This document shows, one piece after another, positions 10,131 to 20,000 of a DNA stretch of 64,000 nucleotides. The position numbers and the translations under genes were made by a program. The stretch comes from Kribbibacterium absianum. Lineage in GTDB: Bacteria; Actinomycetota; Coriobacteriia; Coriobacteriales; Atopobiaceae. The stretch is from contig NZ_JASJEX010000001.1 in assembly GCF_030067705.1 (NCBI RefSeq), forward strand, positions 372,001-436,000. The letters run 5' to 3'. Numbering within the stretch: position 1 is the first letter of the stretch; each line of letters begins with the position of its first letter. A model generated the notes under the pieces. The model worked only from the letters and a program-made list of their open reading frames with translations, searched no databases and was not told the DNA's origin.

Positions 10131-10147
10131 TTCAATGACGTTTCAGT
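10131..10147 (+). promoter_or_regulatory. Second copy of the 17-base opp upstream motif
   Basis: TTCAATGACGTTTCAGT differs by one base from the copy at 8183-8199. A good -10 hexamer, TATACT (10195-10200), lies downstream, though its best -35 candidate (TTGAGT) is 20 bases away. Confidence 0.4.
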
Positions 10148-10285
10148 AGCGTCACGTGATGCATCGATTTGAGTATGGCGCAGTCCCCTGCGCGTATACT
10201 GCGGCGATATGCCCCCGCCATCAGGGGACTGTGGGGCGCTCCGTGCCCTCTTCGTGTCGGAAACGAACCAAGGGAGTTGGCGTCT

Positions 10286-11341
10286 ATGGGCAAGTACATA
10301 GTCAAGCGCCTCCTGCAGTTCATCCCGGTGTTCTTTGGTGTGACGCTCATCCTGTTCGCGGTTCAGAACATCGTCCCCGGCGACCCGATCAAGCTGATCG
10401 CCGGCGACAAGGCGCTCCAACCAGAGACCGAGCTGCAACTGCGCATCGCGTACCACCTGGTCAAGACCGACGGCGACGGCCAGGCGGTCGACGCCGAGGG
10501 CAACGTGACCAAGAACCTGGACGAGACCGTGCCCACCAGCACGATCGAGCAGTACGTGGACTACATCCTGGGCCTGCTGCAGGGCGACCTTGGGCAGTCC
10601 TACACCCGTAAGCTGCCCGTCTCGTCCATCCTGGCGCAGAAGTACCCCTACACGGCCAAGCTGGCGCTCGTGGCCATCGTCGTCGAGGCCATCGTCGGCA
10701 TCGGCGCGGGCATGGTGAGCGCCATCAAGCGGTACTCGTTCTGGGACGTGCTCGTGACGCTCGTCACGTCGATCCTCGTGGCGATGCCCGCCTTCTGGCT
10801 CGGCATGCTGCTCCAGCTGTTCTTCGGCATCTGGCTCAAGAGCTGGACCGGCGGCTCCTTCTTCCTGCCCATCTCCGGCGCCGGCGGGGTCAACTCGCCC
10901 TTCATGGACTGGGTCCACTACATCCTTCCGGCCATCACGCTGGCCTCGGTCTCCACGGCCTACGCGGCGCGCATCATGCGCTCCCAGCTGCTCGAGGTCA
11001 TGAACCAGGACTACATCCGCACGGCCAAGGCCAAGGGGCTCTCGCGCAGCCAGGTGATCGTGCACCACGCGCTCAAGAACGCCCTGATCCCCGTGGTGAC
11101 CTACATCGGTCTCGACTTCGGCGCGATGCTCTCCGGCGCCATCCTCACCGAGACCGTCTTCAACTGGCCGGGCGTGGGCTATGAGATCTATCGCGCCATC
11201 ACGCAGCGCGACTGGCCCATCGTGATCGGCGGCGTCACCGTGATCATCGTGGTGGTCATGGTCATCAACCTGATCGTCGACATGAGCTACGCCTTCCTGG
11301 ATCCGCGCATTCGCTATGGCGCGCCCAAGGAACAGGGTTAA
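10286..11341 (+). CDS. oppB: Oligopeptide ABC transporter permease, OppB type (system 2)
   Basis: A 351-residue permease beginning MGKYIVKRLLQFIPVFFGVT, a standard OppB start. The conserved IVPGDP follows the first span. The coupling loop (DYIRTAKAKGLSRSQVIVHH) lies near residues 250-270, and NWPGVGYEIYRAI and the closing SYAFLDPRIRYG are diagnostic. The ATG at 10286 is selected over an in-frame codon at 10169 because translation from there lacks homology and precedes the AAGGGAG site. It starts a tightly packed oppBCDF operon with gaps of 4-9 bases. Confidence 0.94.
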   Translation: MGKYIVKRLLQFIPVFFGVTLILFAVQNIVPGDPIKLIAGDKALQPETELQLRIAYHLVKTDGDGQAVDAEGNVTKNLDETVPTSTIEQYVDYILGLLQGDLGQSYTRKLPVSSILAQKYPYTAKLALVAIVVEAIVGIGAGMVSAIKRYSFWDVLVTLVTSILVAMPAFWLGMLLQLFFGIWLKSWTGGSFFLPISGAGGVNSPFMDWVHYILPAITLASVSTAYAARIMRSQLLEVMNQDYIRTAKAKGLSRSQVIVHHALKNALIPVVTYIGLDFGAMLSGAILTETVFNWPGVGYEIYRAITQRDWPIVIGGVTVIIVVVMVINLIVDMSYAFLDPRIRYGAPKEQG

Positions 11342-11350
11342 GGGGGCGCC

Positions 11351-12445
11351 ATGGAAAAGAAACAGCGCGAAGAGGACCTGGACCGCGAGGTGCGCCAGGG
11401 TCTCAAGAAGATGGAAGACCGCGCCTACGACGTGCACGAGGAGCGGGAGCAGGCCGCAGGCGACGTCGAGGCACCGTACCAGCCGTCCGAGGGCAGCCAC
11501 CCGTCCGAGGCGGAGCACCACCGCGACTTCCGCGGCTCCTACAACGCCGTCGTGGACGAGGTGGACAAGGACAACGCCACCCGCACGCTCTGGAGCGACG
11601 CCTGGGGGCGCCTGAGGAAGAACCGGCTCGCGATCGTCGCCTGCGTCTGGATCCTCGTGATCGCGGTCATCGCGGTCACCGCGGACCTCTGGGTGCAGCA
11701 ATGGCTCGGCTCGCCGACGGCCATCGACTCGACGCAGATGTCGGCGCTCTCGCGCCTGCCGCCGTCCCCCGAGCACCCGTTCGGCACCGACACCCTCGGC
11801 CGCGACGTGCTCTGCCGCGTCATCTACGGCTCGCGCATCTCGCTGACGGTCGGCCTGCTCGCGACCGCGATCTCGACGGTGCTCGGCCTCATCATGGGCG
11901 CCCTCGCCGCCTACTACGGCGGCATCTGGGACACGATCATCATGCGGCTCGCCGACATCTTCCTGGCGTTCCCGTACACGCTCTTCGTGATCGTGCTGCT
12001 CGCCGTGCTCGGCAACGGCATCCAGAACGTGTTCATCGCGATCGGCATCCTCGGCTGGCCGTCCATCGCGCGCGTGTTCCGCAGCGCGATCCTTTCGGTC
12101 AAAGAGAACGATTACGTGGACGCGGCCCGCTCCATGGGCGCGAGCGACGCGCGCATCATCGCCCGCCACATCTTCCCCAACTCCGTGGCCTCGATCGTCG
12201 TGTACGCGACGATGAACATCGGCGGCGCGATCCTCACCGAGTCCGCGCTCAGCTACCTCGGCATGGGCGTCACGCCGCCCAACCCCTCCTGGGGCTCCAT
12301 GATCCAGGACGGCCAGACCTACCTGGCCACCGAGCCGTGGCTCATGCTGATGCCCGGCCTCGCCATTCTGACCACCGTGCTTGCCTTCACGCTGCTGGGC
12401 GACGGCCTGCGTGACGCGCTCGACGTCAAGATGAAGGATGCGTAA
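11351..12445 (+). CDS. oppC: Oligopeptide ABC transporter permease, OppC type (system 2)
   Basis: A 364-residue permease with about 90 charged N-terminal residues before the first membrane span. The OppC signature FGTDTLGRDVLCRVIYGSRI (about 140-160) and the coupling loop DYVDAARSMGASDARIIARH (about 255-275) are intact. It ends GDGLRDALDVKMKDA, as in canonical OppC. It pairs with OppB encoded 9 bases upstream to form the membrane channel, and its last codons nearly touch oppD, implying translational coupling. Confidence 0.94.
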   Translation: MEKKQREEDLDREVRQGLKKMEDRAYDVHEEREQAAGDVEAPYQPSEGSHPSEAEHHRDFRGSYNAVVDEVDKDNATRTLWSDAWGRLRKNRLAIVACVWILVIAVIAVTADLWVQQWLGSPTAIDSTQMSALSRLPPSPEHPFGTDTLGRDVLCRVIYGSRISLTVGLLATAISTVLGLIMGALAAYYGGIWDTIIMRLADIFLAFPYTLFVIVLLAVLGNGIQNVFIAIGILGWPSIARVFRSAILSVKENDYVDAARSMGASDARIIARHIFPNSVASIVVYATMNIGGAILTESALSYLGMGVTPPNPSWGSMIQDGQTYLATEPWLMLMPGLAILTTVLAFTLLGDGLRDALDVKMKDA

Positions 12446-12449
12446 CGCT

Positions 12450-13601
12450 ATGGCGAAGAAGAACAAGGCCGAGGCGACCGACCTCAAGAACCAACCCATC
12501 CCCGAGGGCGCGCACCTGCTCGAGGTGGACGACCTCAAGATGTACTTCCACACCCAGGACGGCGTGGTGAAGGCCGTCGACGGCGTGACCTACACGCTCG
12601 ACCGGGGCGAGACCCTCGGCGTGGTGGGGGAGTCCGGTTCCGGCAAGTCCGTGACCGCGATGACCATCATGGGGCTCATCGACATGCCGCCGGGGCGTAT
12701 CGAGGGCGGCGATGTGCGCTACCGCGGGCGGTCGCTGCTCGAGATGACCGAGGCAGAGATGCAGGGCATCCGCGGCAACGACATCGCGATGATCTTCCAG
12801 GACCCGATGACGTCCCTCAACCCGGTGTACACCGTCGGGCGCCAGCTGGGGGAGGGGCTTCGAATCCATCGCGGCTACTCCAAGAAGCAGGCGCTCGACC
12901 GTGCGACCGAGCTGCTCTCGATGGTGGGCATCCCCAACGCTGAGCAGCGCGTGAAGGACTACCCGCACCAGTTCTCGGGCGGCATGCGCCAACGCGCGAT
13001 GATCGCGATGGCCCTGGCCTGCGACCCGGACATCCTGATCGCCGACGAGCCCACCACCGCCCTGGACGTCACCATCCAGGCCCAGATCATCGAGCTCATG
13101 CAGGAGATGCAGAAGAAGAACGGCAACGCGATCATCATGATCACCCACGACCTCGGCGTCGTGGCGGACGTCGCCGACAAGATCATGGTGATGTACGCGG
13201 GCAAGCCGGTGGAGTTCGGCACCGCCGACGAGATCTTCTACCATCCGGTCCACCCCTACACCTGGGGCCTCATGCGCTCGATTCCCGAGCAGGTGACGAA
13301 CGAGAAGAAGCCGCTGACCCCGATCAAGGGCAACCCGCCGTCGCTCGTGAACGTCCCCGAGGGCTGCTCGTTCTCGCCGCGCTGCCCCTATGCGACCGAG
13401 CTCTGCCGCGCCGAGAAGCCGCCCGTGTACACGGAGCCCTCGGGTCACTATGCGCGGTGCTTCTACTGCAACGACCCGGAGTTCGTGGCCAAGAACGCGC
13501 CCACGACCACGCGCGACGTCGCCGACGGCGAGCCGCAGGCGGCCACGGGAGCCGCGCCGCAGCATGCCGCCGGTGCGGCCGACCCCAAGAAGGAGGCCTA
13601 G
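12450..13601 (+). CDS. oppD: Oligopeptide ABC transporter ATPase OppD
   Basis: A 383-residue ATPase with Walker A GESGSGKS, signature [16 protein letters not shown], Walker [13 protein letters not shown] and the [14 protein letters not shown] Cys-containing C-terminal region typical of OppD. The start could be ATG 12438, overlapping the oppC end, or ATG 12450; the latter is preferred because AAGGA lies about 11 bases upstream and the N-terminus MAKKNKAEA looks natural. A 45-residue Ala/Pro-rich tail follows the Cys domain. It forms the ATPase heterodimer with OppF encoded next. Confidence 0.93.
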   Translation: MAKKNKAEATDLKNQPIPEGAHLLEVDDLKMYFHTQDGVVKAVDGVTYTLDRGETLGVVGESGSGKSVTAMTIMGLIDMPPGRIEGGDVRYRGRSLLEMTEAEMQGIRGNDIAMIFQDPMTSLNPVYTVGRQLGEGLRIHRGYSKKQALDRATELLSMVGIPNAEQRVKDYPHQFSGGMRQRAMIAMALACDPDILIADEPTTALDVTIQAQIIELMQEMQKKNGNAIIMITHDLGVVADVADKIMVMYAGKPVEFGTADEIFYHPVHPYTWGLMRSIPEQVTNEKKPLTPIKGNPPSLVNVPEGCSFSPRCPYATELCRAEKPPVYTEPSGHYARCFYCNDPEFVAKNAPTTTRDVADGEPQAATGAAPQHAAGAADPKKEA

Positions 13602-13605
13602 GCCC

Positions 13606-14625
13606 ATGGCAGACAAGCAACCGCTGCTCCAGGTGGAGCACCTCTGCAAGGAGTTCCCGGTGGACTCCGGCGTGTTCGCGAGCCGCATGGCCAAGAAGGT
13701 CTCGGCCGTCGACGACGTGAGCTTCTCCATCGACGTCGGCGAGACGTTCGGCCTTGTGGGCGAGTCGGGATGCGGCAAGTCCACGACCGGTCGCTGCATC
13801 ATGCGCCTCACGGCCCCCACGGGCGGCAAGGTGATCTTCAACGGCCAGGACGTGGCCCAGCTCAAGAAGAAGGACCTCAAGCACGCGCGGCACGACATGC
13901 AGTACATCTTCCAGGACCCCTATGCGAGCCTCAACCCGCGCATGACCATCGGCGAGATCGTCTCGGAGCCGCTCGTGATCCACGGCGAGATGGGCTCCAA
14001 CGAGGAGCGCATGGACTACGTGCGCAAGCTGCTCGACATCGTGGGCCTCAACCCCGAGCACATCAACCGCTACCCGCACGAGTTCTCCGGCGGCCAGCGC
14101 CAGCGCGTGGGCATCGCGCGTGCGTTCGCGCTGCACCCCAAACTCATCATCTGCGACGAGCCCGTCTCGGCCCTCGACGTCTCGATCCAGGCCCAGGTGC
14201 TGAACCTTCTGGGCGAGCTGCAGAAGGAGTACGGCACCGCGTACCTCTTCATCGCGCACGACCTGTCCGTGGTCCAGCACATCTCGGACCGGGTGGCCGT
14301 GATGTACCTCGGCAACCTGATGGAGCAGTCCGACTGGCGCACCCTCTATTCCGAGCCGTATCACCCGTACACGCAGGCGCTGCTGTCGGCGGTGCCCATC
14401 CCGAACCCGGACATCCAGAAGAGCCGGGAGCGCATCATCCTTGCTGGCGACCCGCCGAGCCCCATCGACCCGCCCACCGGGTGTCGCTTTCACACCCGTT
14501 GCCCGATCGCGACGGCGGAGTGCTCCCAGAAGAAGCCGCCAATGGAAGAGGTGGCCCCCGGTCACTTCTGCGCCTGCTGGCACGCGGAGCCGTTCCCGAT
14601 CAAGGGCACCTCGATCAAGCTCTAG
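13606..14625 (+). CDS. oppF: Oligopeptide ABC transporter ATPase OppF
   Basis: A 339-residue ATPase with Walker [10 protein letters not shown], signature [16 protein letters not shown], Walker [12 protein letters not shown], and a [14 protein letters not shown] tail. The ATG at 13606 is 4 bases after the oppD stop with AGGAGG just upstream, inside the oppD end. It completes the importer. A strong terminator 22 bases later ends the operon. Compared with the fused protein of system 1, this has the conventional OppF C-terminus. Confidence 0.94.
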   Translation: MADKQPLLQVEHLCKEFPVDSGVFASRMAKKVSAVDDVSFSIDVGETFGLVGESGCGKSTTGRCIMRLTAPTGGKVIFNGQDVAQLKKKDLKHARHDMQYIFQDPYASLNPRMTIGEIVSEPLVIHGEMGSNEERMDYVRKLLDIVGLNPEHINRYPHEFSGGQRQRVGIARAFALHPKLIICDEPVSALDVSIQAQVLNLLGELQKEYGTAYLFIAHDLSVVQHISDRVAVMYLGNLMEQSDWRTLYSEPYHPYTQALLSAVPIPNPDIQKSRERIILAGDPPSPIDPPTGCRFHTRCPIATAECSQKKPPMEEVAPGHFCACWHAEPFPIKGTSIKL

Positions 14626-14646
14626 GTGCGTGAAGCGTCCGTCCGA

Positions 14647-14676
14647 CGCCCGTCCGGTCCGCCGGGCGGGCGTTTT
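14647..14676 (+). terminator. Intrinsic terminator after oppF
   Basis: An 11-bp stem with one T-G pair and a 4-base loop (14647-14672) is followed by TTTTCTCT. Confidence 0.9.
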
Positions 14677-14779
14677 CTCTCTGTGAGTTCTTCAAGGCAA
14701 ACTTGCGGGACGACCGGCTTTCATGGCCGCCCCTATGGGTACTCACCGAGCGAGACACCAACCAACATAAGGGGAGACC

Positions 14780-15178
14780 GTGGCACAGACGTTGGACCAG
14801 GGCGCGATCGGGCGCTCGTACACTGTCCTGTCGTTCGAAGGGTTGCCGGAGGCCACCGCCCGACGGCTGGAGTCCATCGGCATGACGCCGGGCGTGGTCA
14901 TCGACGTGCTCAACAACAAGAGCCATGGCACCGTGATCGTGCGCTTGCGCGAGACGCGCTGGGCAATGGGGCGCACGCTCAGCTCCGGCATCCAGGTGGA
15001 GCCGGCGGAGCCTAAGCCGCTCCCTCCCGAGCGCAACCGGTTCGTCCCGGTGGCGGCCTCGTCGGCCGTGGGCGCCCCGGGCGTGTGGCCCGGCTCCCAC
15101 ACCCGCACGGCCGGTGCGGGACAAAGGCCCTCCGGGACGGCCGAGGACCCGGACGCCAGCCAGGGAGAGGGTCGCTAG
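14780..15178 (+). CDS. feoA: Ferrous iron transport protein A
   Basis: A 132-residue protein whose first 75 residues form the FeoA SH3-like domain: EATARRLESIGMTPGVVIDV and MGRTLSSGIQVEP are characteristic. FeoA is a cytosolic helper of the FeoB iron transporter. GTG 14780 is used, with AAGGGGAG about 5 bases upstream. The 55 residues after the domain are Pro/Gly/Ala-rich and absent from typical FeoA, so they are probably disordered. It is one base away from feoB, giving a two-gene operon. I saw no clear iron-regulator box upstream. Confidence 0.88.
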   Translation: MAQTLDQGAIGRSYTVLSFEGLPEATARRLESIGMTPGVVIDVLNNKSHGTVIVRLRETRWAMGRTLSSGIQVEPAEPKPLPPERNRFVPVAASSAVGAPGVWPGSHTRTAGAGQRPSGTAEDPDASQGEGR

Positions 15179-15179
15179 G

Positions 15180-17279
15180 ATGAATGACTTCGAGCGCCAT
15201 TTCACCTACGAGTCCATCCCCGAGAAGCCTGGCGAGGAGCTCGGACACCCTGGGATGACCATCGCCTTTGTAGGCAACCCGAACTGCGGCAAGACCACGC
15301 TCTTCAACGCTTACACGGGCGCGAACCTCAAGACCGCCAACTGGCCGGGCGTCACCGTCGAGGGCAAGGAGGGCCACACCACCTTCGAGGGCTTCGAGGT
15401 GCGCCTCGTGGACCTGCCGGGCACCTACTCGCTCACGAGCTACACGATGGAGGAGGAGGTCGCGCGCTCGTACGTGCTCTCGGGCGATGCCGACGTGATC
15501 GTCGACGTCGTGGACGCGAGCTCGCTCGAGCGGTCGCTCTACCTCACGCTGCAGCTCCTGGCGCTCGGGAAGCCGGTCGTCGTCGCGCTCAACATGATGG
15601 ACGTCGTGCGCAAGCGCGGCATGGAGATCGACATCCACCGTCTAGCCGAGACGCTCGGTTGCCCGGTGATCCCCGTGTCCGCCCGCAAGCGCGAGGGCCT
15701 GCAGCCGCTGCTCCATGCGGCCTACCACCACAAGGGCGTGCGCCACGACCCGATCCAGCACGAGCACGCCGTGGACGACGGCATGCCCGAGAAGCACGAG
15801 AAGTACGTGATGGTCTACTCGCCGGACCTCGAGCAGAAGATCGACGCGGTCCGCGCGGAGTTCAAGAAGGCGTACCCGGACGTCCGGAACGCCCGCTGGT
15901 ATGCGACCAAGCTCCTCGAGGGGGACGTCTCGGTGAGGCGCGACTACCCCCTCGAGCTGCCGGTGCTCGAACACAGCTGCGAGGGCCAGTTCATCCGCGA
16001 GCGCTACGACTTCATCTCGGAGATCGTCGCGGAGTGCGTGTTCAACCGGAGCGCCCGCGCGGAGACCACCGACAAGGCCGACCGCGTCCTCACCAACAAG
16101 TACTGGTCCATCCCGGTGTTCCTCTTGATCATGGGCGGGGTGTTCGCCCTGACCTTCGTGCTCGGCGACGCTGTCAAGGGCGTCTTCGAGGAGTGGCTCG
16201 ACGCCTTCAACGGCTGGGTGGCCGATGGCCTCGACAAGATCGGTGCGAGCCCCATGGTCGTGAGCCTGGTGTGCGACGGCGCGATCAGCGGGGTGGGCAC
16301 GGTGCTGACGTTCCTGCCCAACATCGCGATCCTCTTCACGGCCCTCGCGTTCCTCGAGGACTCCGGCTACATGAGCCGCGTGGCCTACGTGATGGACGGA
16401 ATCATGGGGCGCCTCGGGCTCTCCGGTCGCGCGTTCATCCCGATGATCCTCGGGTTCGGCTGCACGGTGCCGGCCATCATGAGCTCCCGCACGCTGGAGC
16501 GCATGGAGGACCGCCGCAAGGTCATGCTCGTGACGCCGTTCATGAGCTGCTCCGCGCGCCTGCCGATTTACGTGCTGTTCGCGGGTCTGTTCTTCGACCA
16601 GTGGGCGGGCGTCGTGGCCTTTTCGATGTACGTGCTTGGCATCCTGGTGGCGCTGCTCGTGCTGCTCGTGGTCCGCGGGCGCGACAAGGACCCGGACGCG
16701 GGCGGCATGCTGCTGATCGAGCTGCCGGAGTACAAGATGCCCGATGCCCACACGGTGTGGATCTACGTGTGGGAGAAGGTCAAGGACTACGTGACCCGCG
16801 CCGGCACGGTGATCTTCGCCGCGTCGGTGATCATGTGGCTCCTCCTCAACTTCGGTACCGCAGGGTACGTGGACGGCGACGTGGCCCAGTCCTTCGGCGC
16901 GTGGCTCGGCCGGCTGCTCGTGCCGGTGCTGGCGCCCATCGGCTCCGGCGACTGGCGCCTGGCCGTCGCCCTCCTTGCGGGCATCTCCGCCAAGGAGGTC
17001 GTCGTCTCGTCCGTGTCGGTGCTCTTCGGCATCGGTGGCGCGTCCGTGGGCACCGCGGCGCTGCACGAGGCGCTCCTGGCCATCGGCTTTGGCCCCGCCA
17101 ACGCACTCGCGTTCATGGCGTTCTGCCTCCTCTACGTCCCGTGCATCGCCACCATCGCCACCATCGCCACGGAGAGCAAGTCGCGCAGGTACGCCCTCGG
17201 TGCGGTGGTGTTCCAGCTGGTCGTGGCCTGGGTCGTGGCCTTCGCGGTCTATCGTGTCGCGCTGCTCTTCCTCGCGTAG
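15180..17279 (+). CDS. feoB: Ferrous iron transporter FeoB
   Basis: A 699-residue membrane GTPase. The N-terminal G domain shows G1 GNPNCGKTT (32-40), the G2/G3 region with DLPGTYSLT, and G4 NMMD. The C-terminal half carries the two Gate motifs of FeoB, including the cysteine in GFGCTVPAIMSSRTL and MSCSARLPIYVLFA, with about eight membrane spans. It imports Fe2+ across the inner membrane. The ATG at 15180 follows the feoA stop by one base. No separate feoC is seen. Confidence 0.95.
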   Translation: MNDFERHFTYESIPEKPGEELGHPGMTIAFVGNPNCGKTTLFNAYTGANLKTANWPGVTVEGKEGHTTFEGFEVRLVDLPGTYSLTSYTMEEEVARSYVLSGDADVIVDVVDASSLERSLYLTLQLLALGKPVVVALNMMDVVRKRGMEIDIHRLAETLGCPVIPVSARKREGLQPLLHAAYHHKGVRHDPIQHEHAVDDGMPEKHEKYVMVYSPDLEQKIDAVRAEFKKAYPDVRNARWYATKLLEGDVSVRRDYPLELPVLEHSCEGQFIRERYDFISEIVAECVFNRSARAETTDKADRVLTNKYWSIPVFLLIMGGVFALTFVLGDAVKGVFEEWLDAFNGWVADGLDKIGASPMVVSLVCDGAISGVGTVLTFLPNIAILFTALAFLEDSGYMSRVAYVMDGIMGRLGLSGRAFIPMILGFGCTVPAIMSSRTLERMEDRRKVMLVTPFMSCSARLPIYVLFAGLFFDQWAGVVAFSMYVLGILVALLVLLVVRGRDKDPDAGGMLLIELPEYKMPDAHTVWIYVWEKVKDYVTRAGTVIFAASVIMWLLLNFGTAGYVDGDVAQSFGAWLGRLLVPVLAPIGSGDWRLAVALLAGISAKEVVVSSVSVLFGIGGASVGTAALHEALLAIGFGPANALAFMAFCLLYVPCIATIATIATESKSRRYALGAVVFQLVVAWVVAFAVYRVALLFLA

Positions 17280-17344
17280 GACGACGGAAGAGGGCGTCCG
17301 CGCGCGCCTCCGGCGCGGCGCCACAAACAATTCCAAAAAGTCGG

Positions 17345-17372
17345 TTGCGCGGGGGTGGCACTGTGGTATTGT
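17345..17372 (+). promoter_or_regulatory. Probable promoter of tRNA-Leu
   Basis: TTGCGC and TATTGT lie 16 bases apart, 15 bases before the tRNA. Other tRNA genes here show the same TTGC-type -35 box. Confidence 0.55.
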
Positions 17373-17387
17373 TTTCCCCGCACCAAT

Positions 17388-17478
17388 GTCGGAGTGGCGG
17401 AATTGGCAGACGCGCTAGCTTGAGGTGCTAGTGCCTGACTCAAAGGGCGTGCGGGTTCAAGTCCCGCCTCCGACACCA
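17388..17478 (+). tRNA. tRNA-Leu (GAG)
   Basis: A class II tRNA of 91 bases with acceptor arms GTCGGAG and CTCCGAC, a long variable arm, T-loop GTTCAAGTC and an encoded CCA. The anticodon loop TTGAGGT gives GAG. Confidence 0.95.
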
Positions 17479-17487
17479 TGATCTCTC

Positions 17488-17510
17488 AAAGACCCTTCGG
17501 GGTCTTTTTT
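17488..17510 (+). terminator. Intrinsic terminator after tRNA-Leu
   Basis: AAAGACCC and GGGTCTTT pair around a TTCG loop, then a run of T residues. Confidence 0.9.
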
Positions 17511-17680
17511 CTTAGCTTTTGCTAAGGGTGTTACCATATCGATGCTCATCGTGGATACATGAGCGCCCCTTACATTCCCCTCGTTTCTCTCAGGGCTACC
17601 ATAGTCGCCAGGCTATGCGCTGGGGGAGCGCAGGGGGCTCGGTGAGCCCTCCTCGGCCGAGACCTCCAAAGGAGGCACCG

Positions 17681-19999
17681 TTGATCCTGGGCAACACCAT
17701 CACGGCCGGCTCGGGGCAGGAGTGCATCGGCGCGTTCACGAGCCTGGGCGGCGTGTTCAACATCCTGTCGCTCGTCACGGACGCCGTCGCCGGTTACGAC
17801 ATGGACGGCAACATCATCCTCGCCAACGAGAACTTCGCGGACCTATGCGGCCTCAGCCGCCAGCAGCTCATGGGCATCGACGTGCGCTCCTTGCTCCTGC
17901 CGCCCTCCGGCGTCCCGTCGCGTCGGTGCGGGTGGCCGTTCCCGATGGACGGGGAGCCCGTCACGCTCTCCTGTCGCCGACCGGCCTCCGGAACGCTCCT
18001 GCCGGTCGTGGTGCGCGCCAAGCCGCTGGGGGAGAGCGACTGCTTTGTCCTCACCGCCCGGGCCGCAGAGTCGGTGCAGGTTCCGGTGACGTACGTCCCC
18101 GAACGGTCGGAGGTGGCGAACATCCGCGACCTCGCGGCCACGCGCCGCTGTGTGACGACCGCCCCGCTCAACCTGGTGGGGAACGCCGACGCGCGCCTCG
18201 CGGCGGACGAGCTGGCCGCGAGCGCCTTTGCCAACGGTGAGTCCTCCCGGCTGCTCCATGAGCTGGTGAGCGCTGCGGGCACCGGCGACCCCTCCGGCGT
18301 CCACGACCTGTTGACGGCCGAGCTGCGCTCCGTCGTCGACGCCGACGCCGCTGCCCTCTATCTTGCCGAGGAGGGCGGCTTCGTCCTCAAGAGCTTCTCA
18401 GGCGGCGTCCCGCACGGCGCCGTCCCCACGTTCATCGACCGTGAGGGGAGCGTCGCCGAGCTCCCGTTGGAGCAGACCCGCACGGTCGCGTTCGACCGCG
18501 CCAAGGCACCGGGCGACGACGACCCCGACTTTGTCTCCGTGGTCGACAAAGCCACCGGGACCGCCCTGCGCTACGGCGTCCGGCAGGTTCCCCCGCTCGC
18601 CTCGTTCTTTGTGGTGCCCGTGATATTCGGCACGATGGTGGTCGCCTTCTCGGTGGTGGGCTGGATCGCCCCGCACGCGCTGCACGGTCACGACGCCAAG
18701 GTGCTCGACATCCTTTCCTACCATCATGCGACGGAGCTCATGACCGCCGCCGCTTCGGCCCAGTCGCGGTCGTCCGAGCAGATCCAGAACGTCTCGAGCG
18801 AGCTGCTCGTCTCCATCGAGGAGAAGGGCCCCCGTGTGCGCGCGGAGGACTACCTGAGCGCCTTCGAGACCCTTGCCGGTGCCGTGGGGTGCGAGGTCAT
18901 CACGCTCTATTTCAACCAGGGGCGCCGCGTGTTCGAGGCCGAGGTTCCTGGCCAGGGCATCGTCGACTTCCCGTTCACGCGCAGGCAGATGGAGGAGGGG
19001 GAGATGGACGACGGCGTCACCCTCGTCTCGCCGGCCAAGGGCGGCGAGCTCGAGGCCTGGCTGAGCGCCCTCGAGACCCCGCGCACCGGCTTCCTCATGG
19101 TGGTGGACCGTCTCGCCGGCAGGCCGCGGAACTTCCTCGTGGTCCGGGACGCCGCTCTCGGTCCTGTGGACTCGCTCGAGGCCACGTTGTACAAGCGCTT
19201 CGTCCAAGACGTGTACCGGCTCGAGTGCCGGGAGACACAGCAGGCCCAGGAGACCTTCATCTCCCGCACCCTCCAGACCGGCATCGGCAACAACCTGCAG
19301 CGGGTCGACGGGCTCACCGCGAAGGCCATCTACAACTCGGCCACGGAGACCGCGTACGTGGGCGGCGACTTCTACGACCTCATCCAGCTGCCCGAGCATC
19401 GCGCCTGCATCATCCTCGGCGACGTCGCCGGCAAGGGCGTGCAGGCTGCCTCCGTCTCGGCGGCCGTGCGCACGTCCCTCGGTGCCTACGCTTGGGAGGG
19501 CCTGATGCCGGCGCACGCGGTGCGCTCGCTCAACGACTTCTTCCTCGGGTTCTCGAGCCTCGAGACCTTTGCAACGGTGTTCATGGGCGTCATCGACCTG
19601 TCCACGGGCCTTCTGACCTATTGTTCCGCCGGGCATCCGCCCGCGCTGCTCCTGCACCCCCAAGATGGCGACATCGAGCTGCTGAGCGAGCAGAGCGGCG
19701 TCGTGGGGGCCTTCCGGGAGATGGTCTACCGGGACGGCCGCGTGCGCCTGCGCCCCGGCGACGAGGTGCTGCTCTATACCGACGGGGCCACCGAGGCCCG
19801 CAAGCCGGACGGCACGTTCTTCTGCGAGATCGGCCTCCGCGACACGGTGGTGCGCAACATCGACGCGCCGGTCGAGGAGCTGCCGGAGCGCATCCTCAGC
19901 ACGCTCTTCGATTTCACCGAGAGCCATCTTGACGACGACGTGGCCCTGATGACCGTCCGTTACGACGGCCTGCGCCGTCCCGAGGGGGAGGTGGCCTAG
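17681..19999 (+). CDS. PAS-GAF-PP2C (SpoIIE-type) serine phosphatase
   Basis: A 772-residue signalling protein. A PAS-like region spans about residues 25-90 (VTDAVAGYDMDGNIILANEN). One or two GAF-like segments fill about 200-520, and a SpoIIE/RsbU-type PP2C domain ends the protein, with GGDFYDL, GDVAGKGVQAA, CSAGHPPALL and LYTDGATEAR. Such phosphatases dephosphorylate STAS-domain antagonists in partner-switching pathways. The TTG at 17681 is chosen because a strong AAAGGAGG lies 5 bases upstream; an in-frame start at 17519 lacks one. Its plausible substrate, a STAS-HATPase protein, is encoded 1.4 kb downstream. No membrane span is seen, so sensing is probably cytosolic. Confidence 0.85.
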   Translation: MILGNTITAGSGQECIGAFTSLGGVFNILSLVTDAVAGYDMDGNIILANENFADLCGLSRQQLMGIDVRSLLLPPSGVPSRRCGWPFPMDGEPVTLSCRRPASGTLLPVVVRAKPLGESDCFVLTARAAESVQVPVTYVPERSEVANIRDLAATRRCVTTAPLNLVGNADARLAADELAASAFANGESSRLLHELVSAAGTGDPSGVHDLLTAELRSVVDADAAALYLAEEGGFVLKSFSGGVPHGAVPTFIDREGSVAELPLEQTRTVAFDRAKAPGDDDPDFVSVVDKATGTALRYGVRQVPPLASFFVVPVIFGTMVVAFSVVGWIAPHALHGHDAKVLDILSYHHATELMTAAASAQSRSSEQIQNVSSELLVSIEEKGPRVRAEDYLSAFETLAGAVGCEVITLYFNQGRRVFEAEVPGQGIVDFPFTRRQMEEGEMDDGVTLVSPAKGGELEAWLSALETPRTGFLMVVDRLAGRPRNFLVVRDAALGPVDSLEATLYKRFVQDVYRLECRETQQAQETFISRTLQTGIGNNLQRVDGLTAKAIYNSATETAYVGGDFYDLIQLPEHRACIILGDVAGKGVQAASVSAAVRTSLGAYAWEGLMPAHAVRSLNDFFLGFSSLETFATVFMGVIDLSTGLLTYCSAGHPPALLLHPQDGDIELLSEQSGVVGAFREMVYRDGRVRLRPGDEVLLYTDGATEARKPDGTFFCEIGLRDTVVRNIDAPVEELPERILSTLFDFTESHLDDDVALMTVRYDGLRRPEGEVA

Positions 20000-20000
20000 C

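Noticed and set aside
9911-12553. 880-codon minus-strand open frame
   Set aside because: It is the shadow of oppB and oppC of system 2, His/Asp/Arg-rich as expected from GC-rich antisense frames.
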